Source: Roseicella frigidaeris
GTDB taxonomy: Bacteria > Pseudomonadota > Alphaproteobacteria > Acetobacterales > Acetobacteraceae
Length of the DNA stretch: 64,000 nucleotides
NCBI RefSeq assembly: GCF_003258945.1
Contig: NZ_QLIX01000024.1
Location: 1-64,000, forward strand
Reading direction: 5' to 3'
Positions within the stretch are counted from its first letter, which is position 1, and the number at the start of each line of letters is the position of its first letter. The position numbers and the translations under genes were made by a program. This document shows, piece by piece, positions 7,664 to 16,413 of the stretch. The notes under the pieces are model-generated. The model was not told where the DNA came from. It saw nothing but the letters and a program-made list of their open reading frames with translations, and ran no database searches.

Positions 7664-8463
7664 GCGGGATGGAATTCGCGGACGGCAAGATCCTCGCCGG
7701 CATCGAGAGTGGCGTCGGCCGGGTGGTGTTCAACCAGCCCGAGAAGCGCAACGCCATGTCGGTGAACATGTGGGAGGGGATGGGCCAGGCGCTCGACCTC
7801 TTCGCCGAGGATGCCTCGGTGCGCTGCGTGGTGCTGCAGGGGGCGGGCGACAAGGCCTTCGTCTCCGGCGCCGACATCTCGCAATTCGAGAAGACCCGCG
7901 CCAATGCCGATGCGCAGCGGGACTACGACCGGCTGACCAGCGCCGGCCGGGCCAAGCTCGCGGCCTATCGCAAGCCGGTGATCGCGCAGATCCGCGGCTT
8001 CTGCATGGGCGGCGGCCTCGGCATCGCGATGAGCACCGATATCCGCATCGCCTCCGAGGACAGCCAGTTCGGCATCCCGGCGGCGAAGCTCGGCATCGCC
8101 TATGGCTTCGACATGGTGCGCGCCCTGGTCGACCTGGTCGGCCCGGCGCATGCGCACATGATCCTGATGACCGGCGAGCGCTTCGACGCCCGCGAGGCGG
8201 AGCGGATCGGCCTGGTGAACAAGCTGGTGCCGGTCGGCGAGCTGGAGGCGACGGTGGCGAAGCTGACGGCGACGCTCGCCGCCAACGCGCCGCTCTCGCT
8301 CACCACCAACAAGCAGACGGTGAAGGCGGTGCTGCAGGACCCGTCCGACCGCGACATGGGGGCGATCCGCACCGCCATGGCCGCCTGCTTCGACAGCGAG
8401 GACTACCGCGAGGGGCGGCGCGCCTTCATGGAGAAGCGCAAGCCGGCCTTCACCGGGCATTGA
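7660..8463 (+). CDS. Enoyl-CoA hydratase/isomerase family protein
   Basis: The 267-residue crotonase-fold enzyme acts on CoA thioesters. The oxyanion-hole segments are visible: SGADISQFEK (about residues 67-76) and CMGGGLGIAMSTDIRIAS (about 114-131), followed by the FGIPAAKLGI region that carries the catalytic acid in many hydratases. It is coupled to the CoA-transferase by an ATGA overlap, which suggests consecutive steps on the same acyl-CoA. The downstream ExoD-like gene is 255 bp away and probably separately transcribed. Hydratase and isomerase cannot be told apart from sequence alone. Confidence 0.9.
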   Translation: MSGMEFADGKILAGIESGVGRVVFNQPEKRNAMSVNMWEGMGQALDLFAEDASVRCVVLQGAGDKAFVSGADISQFEKTRANADAQRDYDRLTSAGRAKLAAYRKPVIAQIRGFCMGGGLGIAMSTDIRIASEDSQFGIPAAKLGIAYGFDMVRALVDLVGPAHAHMILMTGERFDAREAERIGLVNKLVPVGELEATVAKLTATLAANAPLSLTTNKQTVKAVLQDPSDRDMGAIRTAMAACFDSEDYREGRRAFMEKRKPAFTGH

Positions 8464-8718
8464 AGGCGCCCCCAGGGCCCGGCGGCCCCGGAAATCCCCA
8501 GATTCCCGATGCATGCCGGGCCGGTTCCGCCTAGGATGCGCCAGCCATGACGCGCCCGGAAAGAAGGGCCGCAGGCCGAGGCAACAGGGTGGGCCGCCGC
8601 CAGGGCGGCCCGGCGGCGTGACCTGACCAGGGCGACCAAAACAAGGGCCGCCTGGACAGGGTGACTGGGACGAGGCGACTGAGGCGAGTCGACTGGGACG
8701 AGGGGTCTGAGACCGGGA
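8464..8718 (+). other. Intergenic segment with short direct repeats
   Basis: This 255-bp gap between the hydratase and ExoD-like genes holds a small hairpin (arms GGGCCGCC and GGCGGCCC near 8589-8612) and two copies of GACTGGGACGAGG (8663-8675 and 8691-8703) within a run of related GACTG/GAGGCGA words just before the ExoD start. I see no coding signal. The repeats could be a regulator site or simple slippage. Confidence 0.4.
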
Positions 8719-9393
8719 ATGGATGGCAATATCGATGCGCCGATCGTGGCGGCGCATGTCCATGGCCAGACCGCTGGCCAGGGGCATGGGCAGGATTGCG
8801 CCGGCGCGCCGATCTCGCGCATCGTGGCGGAGGTCGCCGCCCGCTTCCCGGGCGAGCGCATCAGCCTCGGCGACATGGCCGAGGCCTTCGGGGACCGCGC
8901 CTTCGGCCTGCTGATCCTGCTGCTGCTGCTGCCCTCGCTGCTGCCCGGCATGGCCTCGGTCTTCGGCCTGCCGGTGCTGATCCTCGGCGTGCAGATGGGC
9001 CTCGGCCGGCGGGTGCCGAAGCTGCCGCGCTTCATCGCCCGCCAGAGCATCAAGCGCAGCGACCTGCTCCGCCTCACCGGCGCCTCCTCGAGCTGGCTGC
9101 GCAAGGTGGAGCGCTTCGTGCGGCCGCGGCCGGGCTTCTTCACCTCCCCGCTCGGCGACCGCCTCTTCGGCTGGCTGACCGCCTATGTGGCGCTGATGCT
9201 GATCCTGCCCGGCCCCGGCACCAACGGCCCGCCGGCCTTCGGCAACATCATCATGGCGCTCGGGCTGGTCGAGCACGACAGCCGCACCACCGGCCTCGGC
9301 GCCGCCCTGACCATCGCCGGCTGCGTCTTCGCCACCTTCGTCCTCGCCATGGTCTGCTGGCTCGGGCTGAAGGCCTTCACCTGGATCTTCTAG
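8719..9393 (+). CDS. ExoD family membrane protein
   Basis: The 224-residue integral membrane protein is of the ExoD family, first linked to exopolysaccharide production and alkali tolerance in rhizobia; its biochemical function is unknown. The family core ISLGDMAEAFGDRAFGLL leads into a hydrophobic LLILLLLLPSLLPGMASVFG segment. Further membrane segments follow at about residues 76-94, 153-170 and 193-222, with the conserved LILPGPGTNGPPAFGN loop. The N-terminal 30 residues are His/Gly-rich and variable. The secreted GH16 glucanase 7 kb away is the only other polysaccharide-related gene. A truncated repeat copy follows the stop. Confidence 0.82.
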   Translation: MDGNIDAPIVAAHVHGQTAGQGHGQDCAGAPISRIVAEVAARFPGERISLGDMAEAFGDRAFGLLILLLLLPSLLPGMASVFGLPVLILGVQMGLGRRVPKLPRFIARQSIKRSDLLRLTGASSSWLRKVERFVRPRPGFFTSPLGDRLFGWLTAYVALMLILPGPGTNGPPAFGNIIMALGLVEHDSRTTGLGAALTIAGCVFATFVLAMVCWLGLKAFTWIF

Positions 9394-9500
9394 AGCGGTT
9401 CCCGATCAGGTGGCCTCGCCGCAAGCGTGACTCACGGATCGTGGTCCCCAGGAAGCCGCGGCAGGGCAACGGGCAGCGACTGCTGCGATCGGCGCTCGAT
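9394..9500 (+). repeat. Composite intergenic repeat, locus C (truncated two-hairpin unit)
   Basis: The right half (9455-9500) keeps the 3' arm of the second hairpin and the tail GGGCAACGGGCAGCGAC plus GGCGC, nearly identical to locus D. The left half (9394-9454, starting AGAGCGGTTCCCGATC directly after the ExoD stop) is unrelated to the other copies. Either a different repeat replaced the first hairpin or this is a deletion joint. Confidence 0.65.
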
Positions 9501-9513
9501 GACCGACGGGGCC

Positions 9514-9560
9514 TGACGGATCGTCGTGTCTGAACCGCCACAGGTGTGGCCGATCCGTCA
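9514..9560. repeat. 10-bp inverted repeat upstream of the riboswitch
   Basis: TGACGGATCG (9514-9523) and CGATCCGTCA (9551-9560) are perfect inverted copies separated by 27 bp. The element sits about 50 bp before the cobalamin riboswitch, where the promoter should be. It could be an operator or a weak terminator for locus C; nothing decides between these. Confidence 0.4.
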
Positions 9561-9607
9561 TCCTCCCCTGCCCGCCCCCATCGCCCTCTGCTACATCGCC
9601 GCCATGC

Positions 9608-9795
9608 GCCGGTGGCCCGCAAGGGCTGAAACGGGAACGCGTGCAGCCGGGCTTCACCCGGCCAAGCCGCGGCTGCCCCCGCAACTGTAGGCGGTGAGTC
9701 CCTGTCAGACGCCATTGCATCCGCCCGGATGCGAGAAGGCGGCAGGGCCGCGGGGTCGCTCCGACCCCGCACCGCGAGCCAGGAGACCGGCCGGC
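9608..9795 (+). promoter_or_regulatory. Cobalamin (B12) riboswitch
   Basis: The order of conserved elements is diagnostic: GCAAGGGCTGAAACGGGAAC at 9620-9639, the core CTGCCCCCGCAACTGTA at 9673-9689 followed by GCGGTGAGT, the GCCATTG variant of GCCACTG at 9711-9717, GAGAAGGC at 9733-9740, and the closing B12-box GCGAGCCAGGAGACCGGCC at 9774-9792. Known members bind adenosylcobalamin and lower expression of uptake genes. The receptor start is about 155 nt downstream; GC-rich sequence between them could form the expression platform. It controls the BtuB-like receptor gene directly after it. Confidence 0.95.
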
Positions 9796-9951
9796 GCAGA
9801 GTTGTCTCGCGCGTGCCGGGCGGGGTGCACCGGCGCGGCGGCGCACGGGCGTCCGGCCGGGCCGGGCACTTGCCGTCTGCGGGAACGACGCATGTCGTCC
9901 CGGCCGGGCCACCGGTCGGGGCAGGTTCGTCCTTCGCCGCGGAGACACGCC

Positions 9952-11958
9952 GTGCGACGCCTCACCCTCGCCCTCACGGGCGGCCTGTCCTTGCTCATCC
10001 CGGCGGGCCAGGCCCGGGCGCAAGCCCAGCCGCCCGCCGTCACCCTGCTGCCCGAGACCGTCGTCACCGCGACGCCCCTCGCCACCCCGCAGGAGCGCGT
10101 GCCGGCCGCCACCACCGTCATCACCCGCCGGGAGATCGAGGAGCGCGGCTACCAGACGCTCGCCGAGGCGCTCACCGCCGTGCCCGGGCTGCGCATCGCG
10201 CCGCAGGGCGGGGCCGGGCAGATCGCCAGCGGCTTCCTCCGCGGCACCGGCAGCGCCAATGTCCTGGTGCTGATCGACGGCGTGCCGGCCAACGACGTCG
10301 CCTCGCCCGCCGGCGCCTTCGATTTCGGCCAGGACCTGCTCTTCGACGTGGAGCGGATCGAGGTGGTGCGCGGCCCGCTCTCCTCGCTCTACGGCTCCTC
10401 GGCGATCGGCGGCGTCATCAACCTCGTCACCCGCCGCGCCCCGCCCGACCGCAGCTTCGCCCCCTATGGCGAGCTGGCCGGCGGCAGCCAGAGCACGCTG
10501 CGCGGCGGCCTCGGCGCGACGGGCACGGTCGGCGCCTTCGACTACCTGCTCTCGGGCTATTCGCAATCGACCCGCGGCTTCAACGCGCTCGCGCCGCGCT
10601 TCGAGAGCAACATCCCCGAGCGCGACGGCTTCCGCGGCGCCACCACGACGGCCCGGCTCGGCTGGACGCCGCTCGAGGGCACGCGGATCGAGGGGCAGCT
10701 CCGCTGGCGGCAGAACACCTTCGGCCTCGACAACCTGCCGCAGGACGACCCGAACTACACCGGCGAGGATCGCCGCTGGTCCGGCCAGATCCGCGGCGAG
10801 ACCCGGCTGCTCGACGGCGCCTGGACCACGGGCCTGCGCGTCTTCTCCACCGAGCAGCGCCGCACCTACACCAACCTGCCCGACCAGTACGACGCCTTCT
10901 CCAGCGAGGCCTCGCGCTTCCGCGGCACCCGCAGCGGGCTCGACTGGGGCAACTCGCTGCGCCTGCCGGGCTTCGGCCCGCTCAGCGACGGCGCGCTCGG
11001 CTTCGGCCTGACGCATGCGCTGGAGGAGGCGCGCACCACCCAGAGCTTCCCCTCCGCTTTCGGCGACTTCACCAGCAGCCTGCGGGCGCAGCAGCACACC
11101 ACCTCCGGCTGGGGCTCGCTGCAATACCGGCTGCTCGACCGGCTCGACCTCTCGGCCGGGCTGCGGCACGATTCCGTCACCGGCGCCACCGGCGAGACCA
11201 CCTGGAAGCTCGGCGCGGTGCTGGCCCTGCCGGAGGTGAACACCCGGCTGCGCCTCGCCCTCGGCACCGCCTTCCGCGCGCCCTCGCTGTTCGAGCGCTT
11301 CGGCATCGGCAATTTCGACGGCTTCGTGGTCTCGACCGGCAATCCCGACCTGAAGCCGGAGCGCAGCTTCGGCTGGGAGATCGGCAGCGACACCGACATC
11401 CCGGGCTTCGGCCGGCGCAATTTCGCCACGGCGAGCTGGACCTTCTTCCAGAGCCGGGTGCGCGACCAGATCGTCAGCGTCAGCACCGCGGCCGGGCTCA
11501 GCACCTATGCCAACGTCAACCGCGCCGAGATCCACGGCGCCGAGCTGGGCCTGACGCTGCGCCCGGTGCGCTGGCTGGAGGGGACGGCCGCCTGGACCAT
11601 CACCGAGGCCTTCGATGCCACGACCGACCGGCGCCTGCCGCGGCGGCCGGAGCATGTGGTGAGCCTGACGGCCCGCCTCGCGCCGCTGCCGCGGCTGGTG
11701 ATCGCGCCGACCGTGCTCTTCACCGGCCGCAGCCCGGAGGGCGCCTTCGCCTCCTACGCCAATGACGGCACCGCCTATGCCTATCCCCGCAGCAACCCGG
11801 CGGGGACGGTGGTGAACCTCACCGCCACTTGGCAGGCGATGGAACAGGTCGCGCTGTTCCTCGAGGCGCGCAACCTCGGCAACAGCCGCTGGGAGCCGGT
11901 GAACGGCTTCATGACGCCGGGCCGCAGCGTGCTGGTCGGCACGCGCTTCGCGCTCTAG
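9952..11958 (+). CDS. btuB: TonB-dependent outer-membrane receptor, BtuB-like
   Basis: The 668-residue beta-barrel receptor probably takes up vitamin B12 across the outer membrane, powered by TonB. A signal peptide covers residues 1-23 (cleavage after QARA), a TonB box ETVVTA lies at 35-40, and the plug domain (about 45-160) has the DVERIEVVRGPLSSLYGSSA hallmark. The C-terminus ends RFAL rather than in an aromatic residue. The chosen start is GTG 9952 with GGAGA six bases upstream, because it gives an immediate signal peptide; an ATG at 9892 would add 20 residues of Arg-rich sequence. The cobalamin riboswitch in its leader is the main evidence for the substrate. No BtuFCD genes are in the window. 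Confidence 0.88.
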   Translation: MRRLTLALTGGLSLLIPAGQARAQAQPPAVTLLPETVVTATPLATPQERVPAATTVITRREIEERGYQTLAEALTAVPGLRIAPQGGAGQIASGFLRGTGSANVLVLIDGVPANDVASPAGAFDFGQDLLFDVERIEVVRGPLSSLYGSSAIGGVINLVTRRAPPDRSFAPYGELAGGSQSTLRGGLGATGTVGAFDYLLSGYSQSTRGFNALAPRFESNIPERDGFRGATTTARLGWTPLEGTRIEGQLRWRQNTFGLDNLPQDDPNYTGEDRRWSGQIRGETRLLDGAWTTGLRVFSTEQRRTYTNLPDQYDAFSSEASRFRGTRSGLDWGNSLRLPGFGPLSDGALGFGLTHALEEARTTQSFPSAFGDFTSSLRAQQHTTSGWGSLQYRLLDRLDLSAGLRHDSVTGATGETTWKLGAVLALPEVNTRLRLALGTAFRAPSLFERFGIGNFDGFVVSTGNPDLKPERSFGWEIGSDTDIPGFGRRNFATASWTFFQSRVRDQIVSVSTAAGLSTYANVNRAEIHGAELGLTLRPVRWLEGTAAWTITEAFDATTDRRLPRRPEHVVSLTARLAPLPRLVIAPTVLFTGRSPEGAFASYANDGTAYAYPRSNPAGTVVNLTATWQAMEQVALFLEARNLGNSRWEPVNGFMTPGRSVLVGTRFAL

Positions 11959-11963
11959 GCGTT

Positions 11964-12086
11964 CCCCGCGACGTCGCTGCGCGCCGTTGCGGGGGCCCCG
12001 GGATTCGCTCGGGACCCAAGGCGCGTCACAGCCTGCCGCGGCGAAGCCGCGGCAGGGCAACGGGCAGCGACGGCTCTCACCGGCGC
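11964..12086 (+). repeat. Two-hairpin 3' repeat, locus D (1-beta, 2)
   Basis: The unit starts 5 nt past the btuB stop. The first hairpin is the beta subtype (11964-11994, arms CCCCGCGACGTCGC and GCGCCGTTGCGGGG, partly mismatched) followed by GGGGCCCC. CCCAAGG and GTCACAGC precede the second hairpin, with arms CCTGCCGCGGC (12032-12042) and GCCGCGGCAGG (12046-12056) and a GAA loop. It separates btuB from the converging CDF gene. Confidence 0.82.
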
Positions 12087-12144
12087 CGTTGGTGTCCTGC
12101 CTGCGGCATCCGCGCTCGCGCCGCTGGTCGCCGGGCCGGCACCG

Positions 12145-13092
12145 TCACGCCGCCGCGGCCGCGCCGCCCGGCGGCAGCCGGCGCGGCCGCAGGAAGAGGC
12201 GCGTCACCATCGGATGCGCCGCCTCGACCTCGCGGATCAGGGCGGCGGCGGCGCGCTCCACCGCCTCCCCGGGCAGGTCGTCGCGGAAATCGATGGTGAC
12301 GGCGAAGAGCACCTCGCGCGGGCCGAGATGCAGGCTGAGCAGTTCCTCCACGGCCGCGACGCGCGGATCGGCGAGCAGCATCGCCCGCACCGCGGCGACG
12401 AGCGGCGGCGCCGCAGCCTCGCCGGTCAGCAGGCTGTGGGTCTCCCGCGCCAGGAAGCCGGCGGCAAGCACCAGCAGCAGGCCGATGCCGATGGAGGCGA
12501 CGCCATCCAGCGCCGGCATCGCCAGGTATTCCGCGAGGCCGAGGCCGGCGAGCGCCAGGAGCAGCCCGGCCAGCGCGGCGGCGTCCTCGAGCAGCACCGC
12601 GAAGACCCCCGGATCCTTGCTGCGCCGGATCGCCGCCCAGAAGGGCTCGCCGGCATGCGTGCGGCGGAACTCCCGCAGGGCGACACGGAAGGAAAGGCCC
12701 TCGAACAGCATCGCCGCGCCGAGCACGAGGAAGTTCACCCAGGCGCTCTCGACCGGATGCGGCGCGCGGATCTTCTGCCAGCCCTCGTAGATCGCCACCG
12801 CGCCGCCGAAGGCGAAGATCATCAGCGCCACCACGAAGGACCAAAAATACAGCTCCATGCCATGGCCGAAGGGATGCCGCGGCGTCGGCGGCCGGGCGGC
12901 GCGGCGCAGGCCGAGCAGCAGCAGCCCCTGGTTGCCGGTGTCGACGCTCGAATGGATCGCCTCGCTCAGCATGGCGGAGGAGCCGGTGTAGAGCGCGGCG
13001 GCGAGCTTGGTGACGGCGATCGCCAGGTTGCCCGCGAGCGCCGCATAGATCACCCGGCGCGACCCGCCATGCCCGCCCTGCTGCGCCGCCAT
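12145..13092 (-). CDS. Cation diffusion facilitator (CDF) transporter, ZnT9-like
   Basis: The 315-residue inner-membrane exporter exchanges divalent metal (Zn, Co, Fe or Mn) for protons. Six membrane segments are visible. The metal-site motif HSSVD in [15 protein letters not shown] is in the second helix and a second acidic pair in [17 protein letters not shown] is in the fifth. [18 protein letters not shown] is characteristic of the branch resembling eukaryotic ZnT9. A cytosolic C-terminal domain follows (about 210-300). The start at 13092 has GGAGGG upstream; the open frame before it overlaps the divergent ynfA gene. The metal is not predictable from sequence. The position between btuB and the cobalamin adenosyltransferase makes cobalt a candidate (inference). 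Confidence 0.85.
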   Translation of the reverse strand: MAAQQGGHGGSRRVIYAALAGNLAIAVTKLAAALYTGSSAMLSEAIHSSVDTGNQGLLLLGLRRAARPPTPRHPFGHGMELYFWSFVVALMIFAFGGAVAIYEGWQKIRAPHPVESAWVNFLVLGAAMLFEGLSFRVALREFRRTHAGEPFWAAIRRSKDPGVFAVLLEDAAALAGLLLALAGLGLAEYLAMPALDGVASIGIGLLLVLAAGFLARETHSLLTGEAAAPPLVAAVRAMLLADPRVAAVEELLSLHLGPREVLFAVTIDFRDDLPGEAVERAAAALIREVEAAHPMVTRLFLRPRRLPPGGAAAAA

Positions 13093-13195
13093 GCCCTGCC
13101 CTCCGCCCGATGCCGGCGAGAACGAGGCAGGCACCGGATGGCTCCGGGCGGCGGGCCGTTCGAGCGACCGCTTCCCTGGCGTTAAGCTGCGGCGC

Positions 13196-13522
13196 ATGAC
13201 CACCGCCCTCGCCTATGCCCTCGCCGCCCTCGCCGAGATCGCCGGCTGCTTCGCCGCCTGGGCGGTGCTGCGGCAGGGCGCGCATGCCGCCTGGCTGTTG
13301 CCGGGCGCGCTCAGCCTCGGCCTCTTCGCCTGGGCCCTCACCTGGGTGGAGGCCGATGCCGCCGGCCGCGCCTTCGCCGCCTATGGCGGCGTCTACATCG
13401 CCGCCTCGCTCGCCTGGCTCTGGGCGGTGGAGGGCCAGGCGCCGCGCGCGACCGACCTTGCCGGCGCGGCGCTCTGCCTCGCCGGGGCCGGCATCATCCT
13501 GGCGGGCGCCGGCCGCGGCTGA
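13196..13522 (+). CDS. YnfA family (UPF0060) small membrane protein
   Basis: The 108-residue protein has four predicted membrane helices and belongs to the YnfA/UPF0060 family, related in size and topology to small multidrug-resistance transporters. Recognisable family stretches are [38 protein letters not shown] and [14 protein letters not shown]. The ATG at 13196 was chosen because the family begins just before the first helix; the earlier open frame lies in the divergent CDF promoter region. Its physiological role is not established for most members. A 138-bp gap to the converging adenosyltransferase gene shows nothing notable. Confidence 0.88.
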   Translation: MTTALAYALAALAEIAGCFAAWAVLRQGAHAAWLLPGALSLGLFAWALTWVEADAAGRAFAAYGGVYIAASLAWLWAVEGQAPRATDLAGAALCLAGAGIILAGAGRG

Positions 13523-13660
13523 GAGCCGTGCGGGAGAGCCGGCGCCGCCGGGCCGGCCAGGAGCCGCGGACCGACCCGCCCGGCTTTCGCAACCCGGCTC
13601 CCGGGCCCCGGCCCGCCGTCACGCCCCGTTCCTCACGCCCCGTCCCTCGGGCGCCACCCC

Positions 13661-14227
13661 TCAGGCGCCGCCCGGCACCCAGGTCACGTCGCGCGCGCCA
13701 TCCTCGTTCAGGTGCCGCGCCAGCACGAAGAGATGGTCGGAGAGGCGGTTGAGGTAGCGCACCACCTCCGGGTTCAGCGCCTCCGCCGCGGCCAGCGCCA
13801 CCGCCCGCCGCTCGGCCCGCCGCGCCAGGGTGCGCGCCAGATGCGCCGCCGCCGCGCCCGGGCTGCCGCCGGGCAGCACGAAGCTCCGCAGCGGCGGCAG
13901 CCTTGCGTTCAGCGCCGCGATCTCCCGCTCCAGCCGGAGGCATTGCGCGGCGGTGACGCGCAGCCGCTCGGCGCCCGTCCCGGCCTCGCCCGGCATGCAG
14001 AGATCGGCGCCGAGATCGAAGAGGTCGTTCTGGATGCGCGCCAGCATCGCATCCGCCTCGGCCAGCCCCGCGGTCTGCAGGCGCAGCAGGCCGAGCGCCG
14101 CATTCGCCTCGTCCACCGCGCCGATCGCCTCGATCCGCGCAGCATCCTTCGGCAGCCGCGTGCCGTCGCCGAGCGAGGTCTCGCCCCGGTCCCCGCCGCG
14201 GGTGGTGATGACGTCGAGCCGGACCAT
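13661..14227 (-). CDS. Cob(I)yrinic acid a,c-diamide adenosyltransferase, PduO type
   Basis: The 188-residue cytosolic enzyme transfers the adenosyl group of ATP to cob(I)alamin, making coenzyme B12. PduO-family marks are the ATP loop TRGGDRGETSLGDG at about residues 8-21, the AIGAVDEANAALGL helix, and the C-terminal helices LPGGSPGAAAAHLARTLARR and RYLNRLSDHLFVLARHLNED. The start at 14227 follows GGAAAGGAA. It is unrelated in fold to CobA/BtuR. It lies 67 bp downstream of tonB on the same strand and close to the B12-regulated receptor, consistent with a role in scavenged-cobalamin use. Confidence 0.93.
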   Translation of the reverse strand: MVRLDVITTRGGDRGETSLGDGTRLPKDAARIEAIGAVDEANAALGLLRLQTAGLAEADAMLARIQNDLFDLGADLCMPGEAGTGAERLRVTAAQCLRLEREIAALNARLPPLRSFVLPGGSPGAAAAHLARTLARRAERRAVALAAAEALNPEVVRYLNRLSDHLFVLARHLNEDGARDVTWVPGGA

Positions 14228-14294
14228 GGGCCTGTTCCTTTCCTGATCGGGCAGCGGGCGACGGCCCCCGCCGTCTCCCGGCCTGGTGGCCGCG

Positions 14295-15173
14295 TCAGCG
14301 GTCCAGCCGGAAATGGATGGTGTTGCCGACCGTGCTCGGCACCGCAATGCCATCCCGGGTCGCCGGCCGGAAGCGCCAGCCGAGGGCGGCGCGGCGCGCC
14401 GACTCGTCGAGCTCGGGATGGCCCGAGCTTTGCGCCACCTCGGCGCTCACCACCTCGCCGGTCGATGCGATGTGCAGGACGATGCGGACCGCCCCCTGAT
14501 GCCCGAGCTGCTTGCTGAGCAGCGGGTAGTCCGGCTCGGCATTGCGGATGCCGGGGAGCAGGCCGGGCGCGACGAGCGGCCCGAGGGCGCGGCTGCCGCC
14601 CGGCGCCGCCGCCTCGGCCGGCTCGGCCGCCGCCAAGGGGGGCGCGGCCAGGGGCATTATGGGGGGCGTTATAGGGGGCGCCATGGGCGCCTGGGCGGGC
14701 GCCGCCGGCGGCGAGGGCTGCGGCGAGGGCGGGGGCGAGGGCGGGGGCAGGGCCGCCTCGGCCGGCGGCGCCGAGGGCAGCGGCGGCGACGGCGCGGCGG
14801 CCGGATCGGCCGGCGGGCGCGGCGGCGCGGCGGGGAGTGGCGCGGCCGGCGATGGCTCGGCGGGCGGCGGCTCGGCAGGAGGCGGCTCGGCGGGAGGCGG
14901 TTCGGGTCCCCGCACCGGCGGCGCCGGCGGCCGCGGCGCCTCGACCCTTTCGTCAACCGGCGTCTCGTCCCAGACGAAGGCGACGCCCGTCTCGGGCCCG
15001 GGCTCGGGCGGCGCCGGGCGCTGCGGCAGCCCGAGCACCAGGCCGAGGGTGGCCGCATGCAGCAGCAGCGATGCGCCGCCCCAGGCCGGCAGCCAGCGGC
15101 GGGAGGGCGTGGGCCCCGCCGCCCGCCCCTCCCCCGCCCGCAGCGCCGCCGCCGGGCCGGGCGCCGCGGTCAC
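14295..15173 (-). CDS. TonB family energy transducer
   Basis: The 292-residue periplasm-spanning protein couples the proton-motive force to outer-membrane receptors. It has one N-terminal membrane helix (about residues 31-50), a very long Pro/Ala/Glu-rich spacer (about 53-190) with tandem PPPAE units, and a C-terminal TonB domain (about 205-292) ending GWRFRPATRDGIAVPSTVGN. The start is GTG at 15173, whose bases overlap the stop of the upstream CDF gene (GTGA). ExbB and ExbD are not in the window and must be elsewhere. The PPPAE units are encoded by 15-bp repeats (about 14853-14910) and may vary in number between strains. The nearby BtuB-like receptor is a plausible client. Confidence 0.9.
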   Translation of the reverse strand: MTAAPGPAAALRAGEGRAAGPTPSRRWLPAWGGASLLLHAATLGLVLGLPQRPAPPEPGPETGVAFVWDETPVDERVEAPRPPAPPVRGPEPPPAEPPPAEPPPAEPSPAAPLPAAPPRPPADPAAAPSPPLPSAPPAEAALPPPSPPPSPQPSPPAAPAQAPMAPPITPPIMPLAAPPLAAAEPAEAAAPGGSRALGPLVAPGLLPGIRNAEPDYPLLSKQLGHQGAVRIVLHIASTGEVVSAEVAQSSGHPELDESARRAALGWRFRPATRDGIAVPSTVGNTIHFRLDR

Positions 15174-16057
15174 AGCACCAGCACGCCGTGATGCTTGGCC
15201 TTGCCCTCCGGCTCGACATGGATGGTGATGGTCGCGCCCTCGATCTCGGCCTTCAGCGCCGCCTCGATCCGGTCGCAGATCACATGCGCCTCGTCGACGC
15301 TCATGCTGCCCGGCACCACCAGGTGGAACTCGATGAAGGTGAACCGCCCGGCCTGGCGGGTGCGCAGGTCATGCGCCTCGATCGCGCCATCCGCGCTGGT
15401 CGAGACGGCGCGGCGGATGCGGCCGAGCAGACCGGGCTCCACCGCCTCGTCCATCAGCCCGCCGACCGATTCCCGCACCAGTTGGCTGCCGGACCAGAGG
15501 ATGTTCAGCGCCGTCGCCGCGGCCAGCAGCGGGTCGAGCCAGAGCCGCCCGGTCGCGGCCACCGCGGCGACGCCGATCAGCACGCCGACCGAGGTCACCA
15601 CATCCGCCAGCAGGTGCCGCGCATCGGCGAGCAGCGCCGGCGAGCGCAGCAGGCGGCCCTCGCGCCGGAGGAGCGTGGCCCAGCCGAAATTGCACGCCGT
15701 GGCGAGGGCCGAGATCAGCAGGCCCGGCACCGCCTGGTCCGGCGCGTGCGGCGCGAAGAAGGCGCCCCAGGCTTCGCGTAGAATGGCGAGCGCCGCGACG
15801 ATGATCAGCGCGCCCTCCAGCACGGCGGAGAAATACTCCGCCTTGGCATGGCCATAGGGGTGGTTGGCGTCGGGCGGCATCGCCGAGTAGCGCACCGCCA
15901 CCAGCGCCGCCGCCGCGGCGGCGACGTTGACCACGCTCTCCAGCGCATCCGCGAGCAGCGCCACGCTGCCCGTCAGCCACCAGGCGCTGAGCTTGAGGGC
16001 GAGCACGAGGCAGGCGACGGCGACGCTGCCCATGGCCAGACGAAGGACGCGCGTCAT
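15170..16057 (-). CDS. Cation diffusion facilitator (CDF) transporter, FieF-like
   Basis: The 295-residue inner-membrane metal/proton antiporter is of the CDF family, from a different branch than the one at 12.1 kb. Family features are SVALLADALESVVNVAAA in helix 2 (metal-site acidic residues), HPYGHAKAEYFSAVLEGALI, HLLADVVTSVGVLIG with its HxxxD in helix 5, and a cytosolic C-terminal domain with the HDLRTRQAG and HVICDRIEAALK segments that dimerise and sense metal in FieF/YiiP. The start at 16057 begins just before the first helix; the open frame upstream is not conserved-looking. The stop overlaps the tonB start, so the two are co-translated, an unusual pairing. Confidence 0.87.
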   Translation of the reverse strand: MTRVLRLAMGSVAVACLVLALKLSAWWLTGSVALLADALESVVNVAAAAAALVAVRYSAMPPDANHPYGHAKAEYFSAVLEGALIIVAALAILREAWGAFFAPHAPDQAVPGLLISALATACNFGWATLLRREGRLLRSPALLADARHLLADVVTSVGVLIGVAAVAATGRLWLDPLLAAATALNILWSGSQLVRESVGGLMDEAVEPGLLGRIRRAVSTSADGAIEAHDLRTRQAGRFTFIEFHLVVPGSMSVDEAHVICDRIEAALKAEIEGATITIHVEPEGKAKHHGVLVL

Positions 16058-16413
16058 CGTGATCCAGAGGCGGTGGGGACGGCCAAGGCGGCGGGGCTCC
16101 GGGGATGGAGCCGGTTCATGCCCCGAGGCGCGGCCGGCGGGCAACCCCGAACCGGGCGCCGGGCCGTCCTGGCACGGCCGGCAACGCCCAGCCTGGACGC
16201 GATTATCCTGGGTGGATCTTTTCTCACATGGCGATAAATCCGCGGGAGCAATCTCTTTTTTGATTGAATGACGTAGATTCGAAACGTTCCCTTGTGAACT
16301 TCTTAGCCGTTCGGGCGCAGGGTGCGGGCGGGCTGTGAGCCCCGTTCCCACCCGTTGGCGCATCACAAAAAGCCGCGGGCCGCACCGAATGCCACCGAAG
16401 GACCCGAGGCCGC
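16058..16413. other. Divergent upstream region with AT-rich island
   Basis: This 356-bp gap lies between the divergent CDF and GH16 genes. Bases 16201-16316 are clearly richer in A and T than the surroundings, with a T6 run around 16255-16261 and several candidate but unconvincing -10/-35 pairs. It is the likely promoter and regulatory region for both genes. I found no hairpin or riboswitch-like pattern. Confidence 0.45.
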
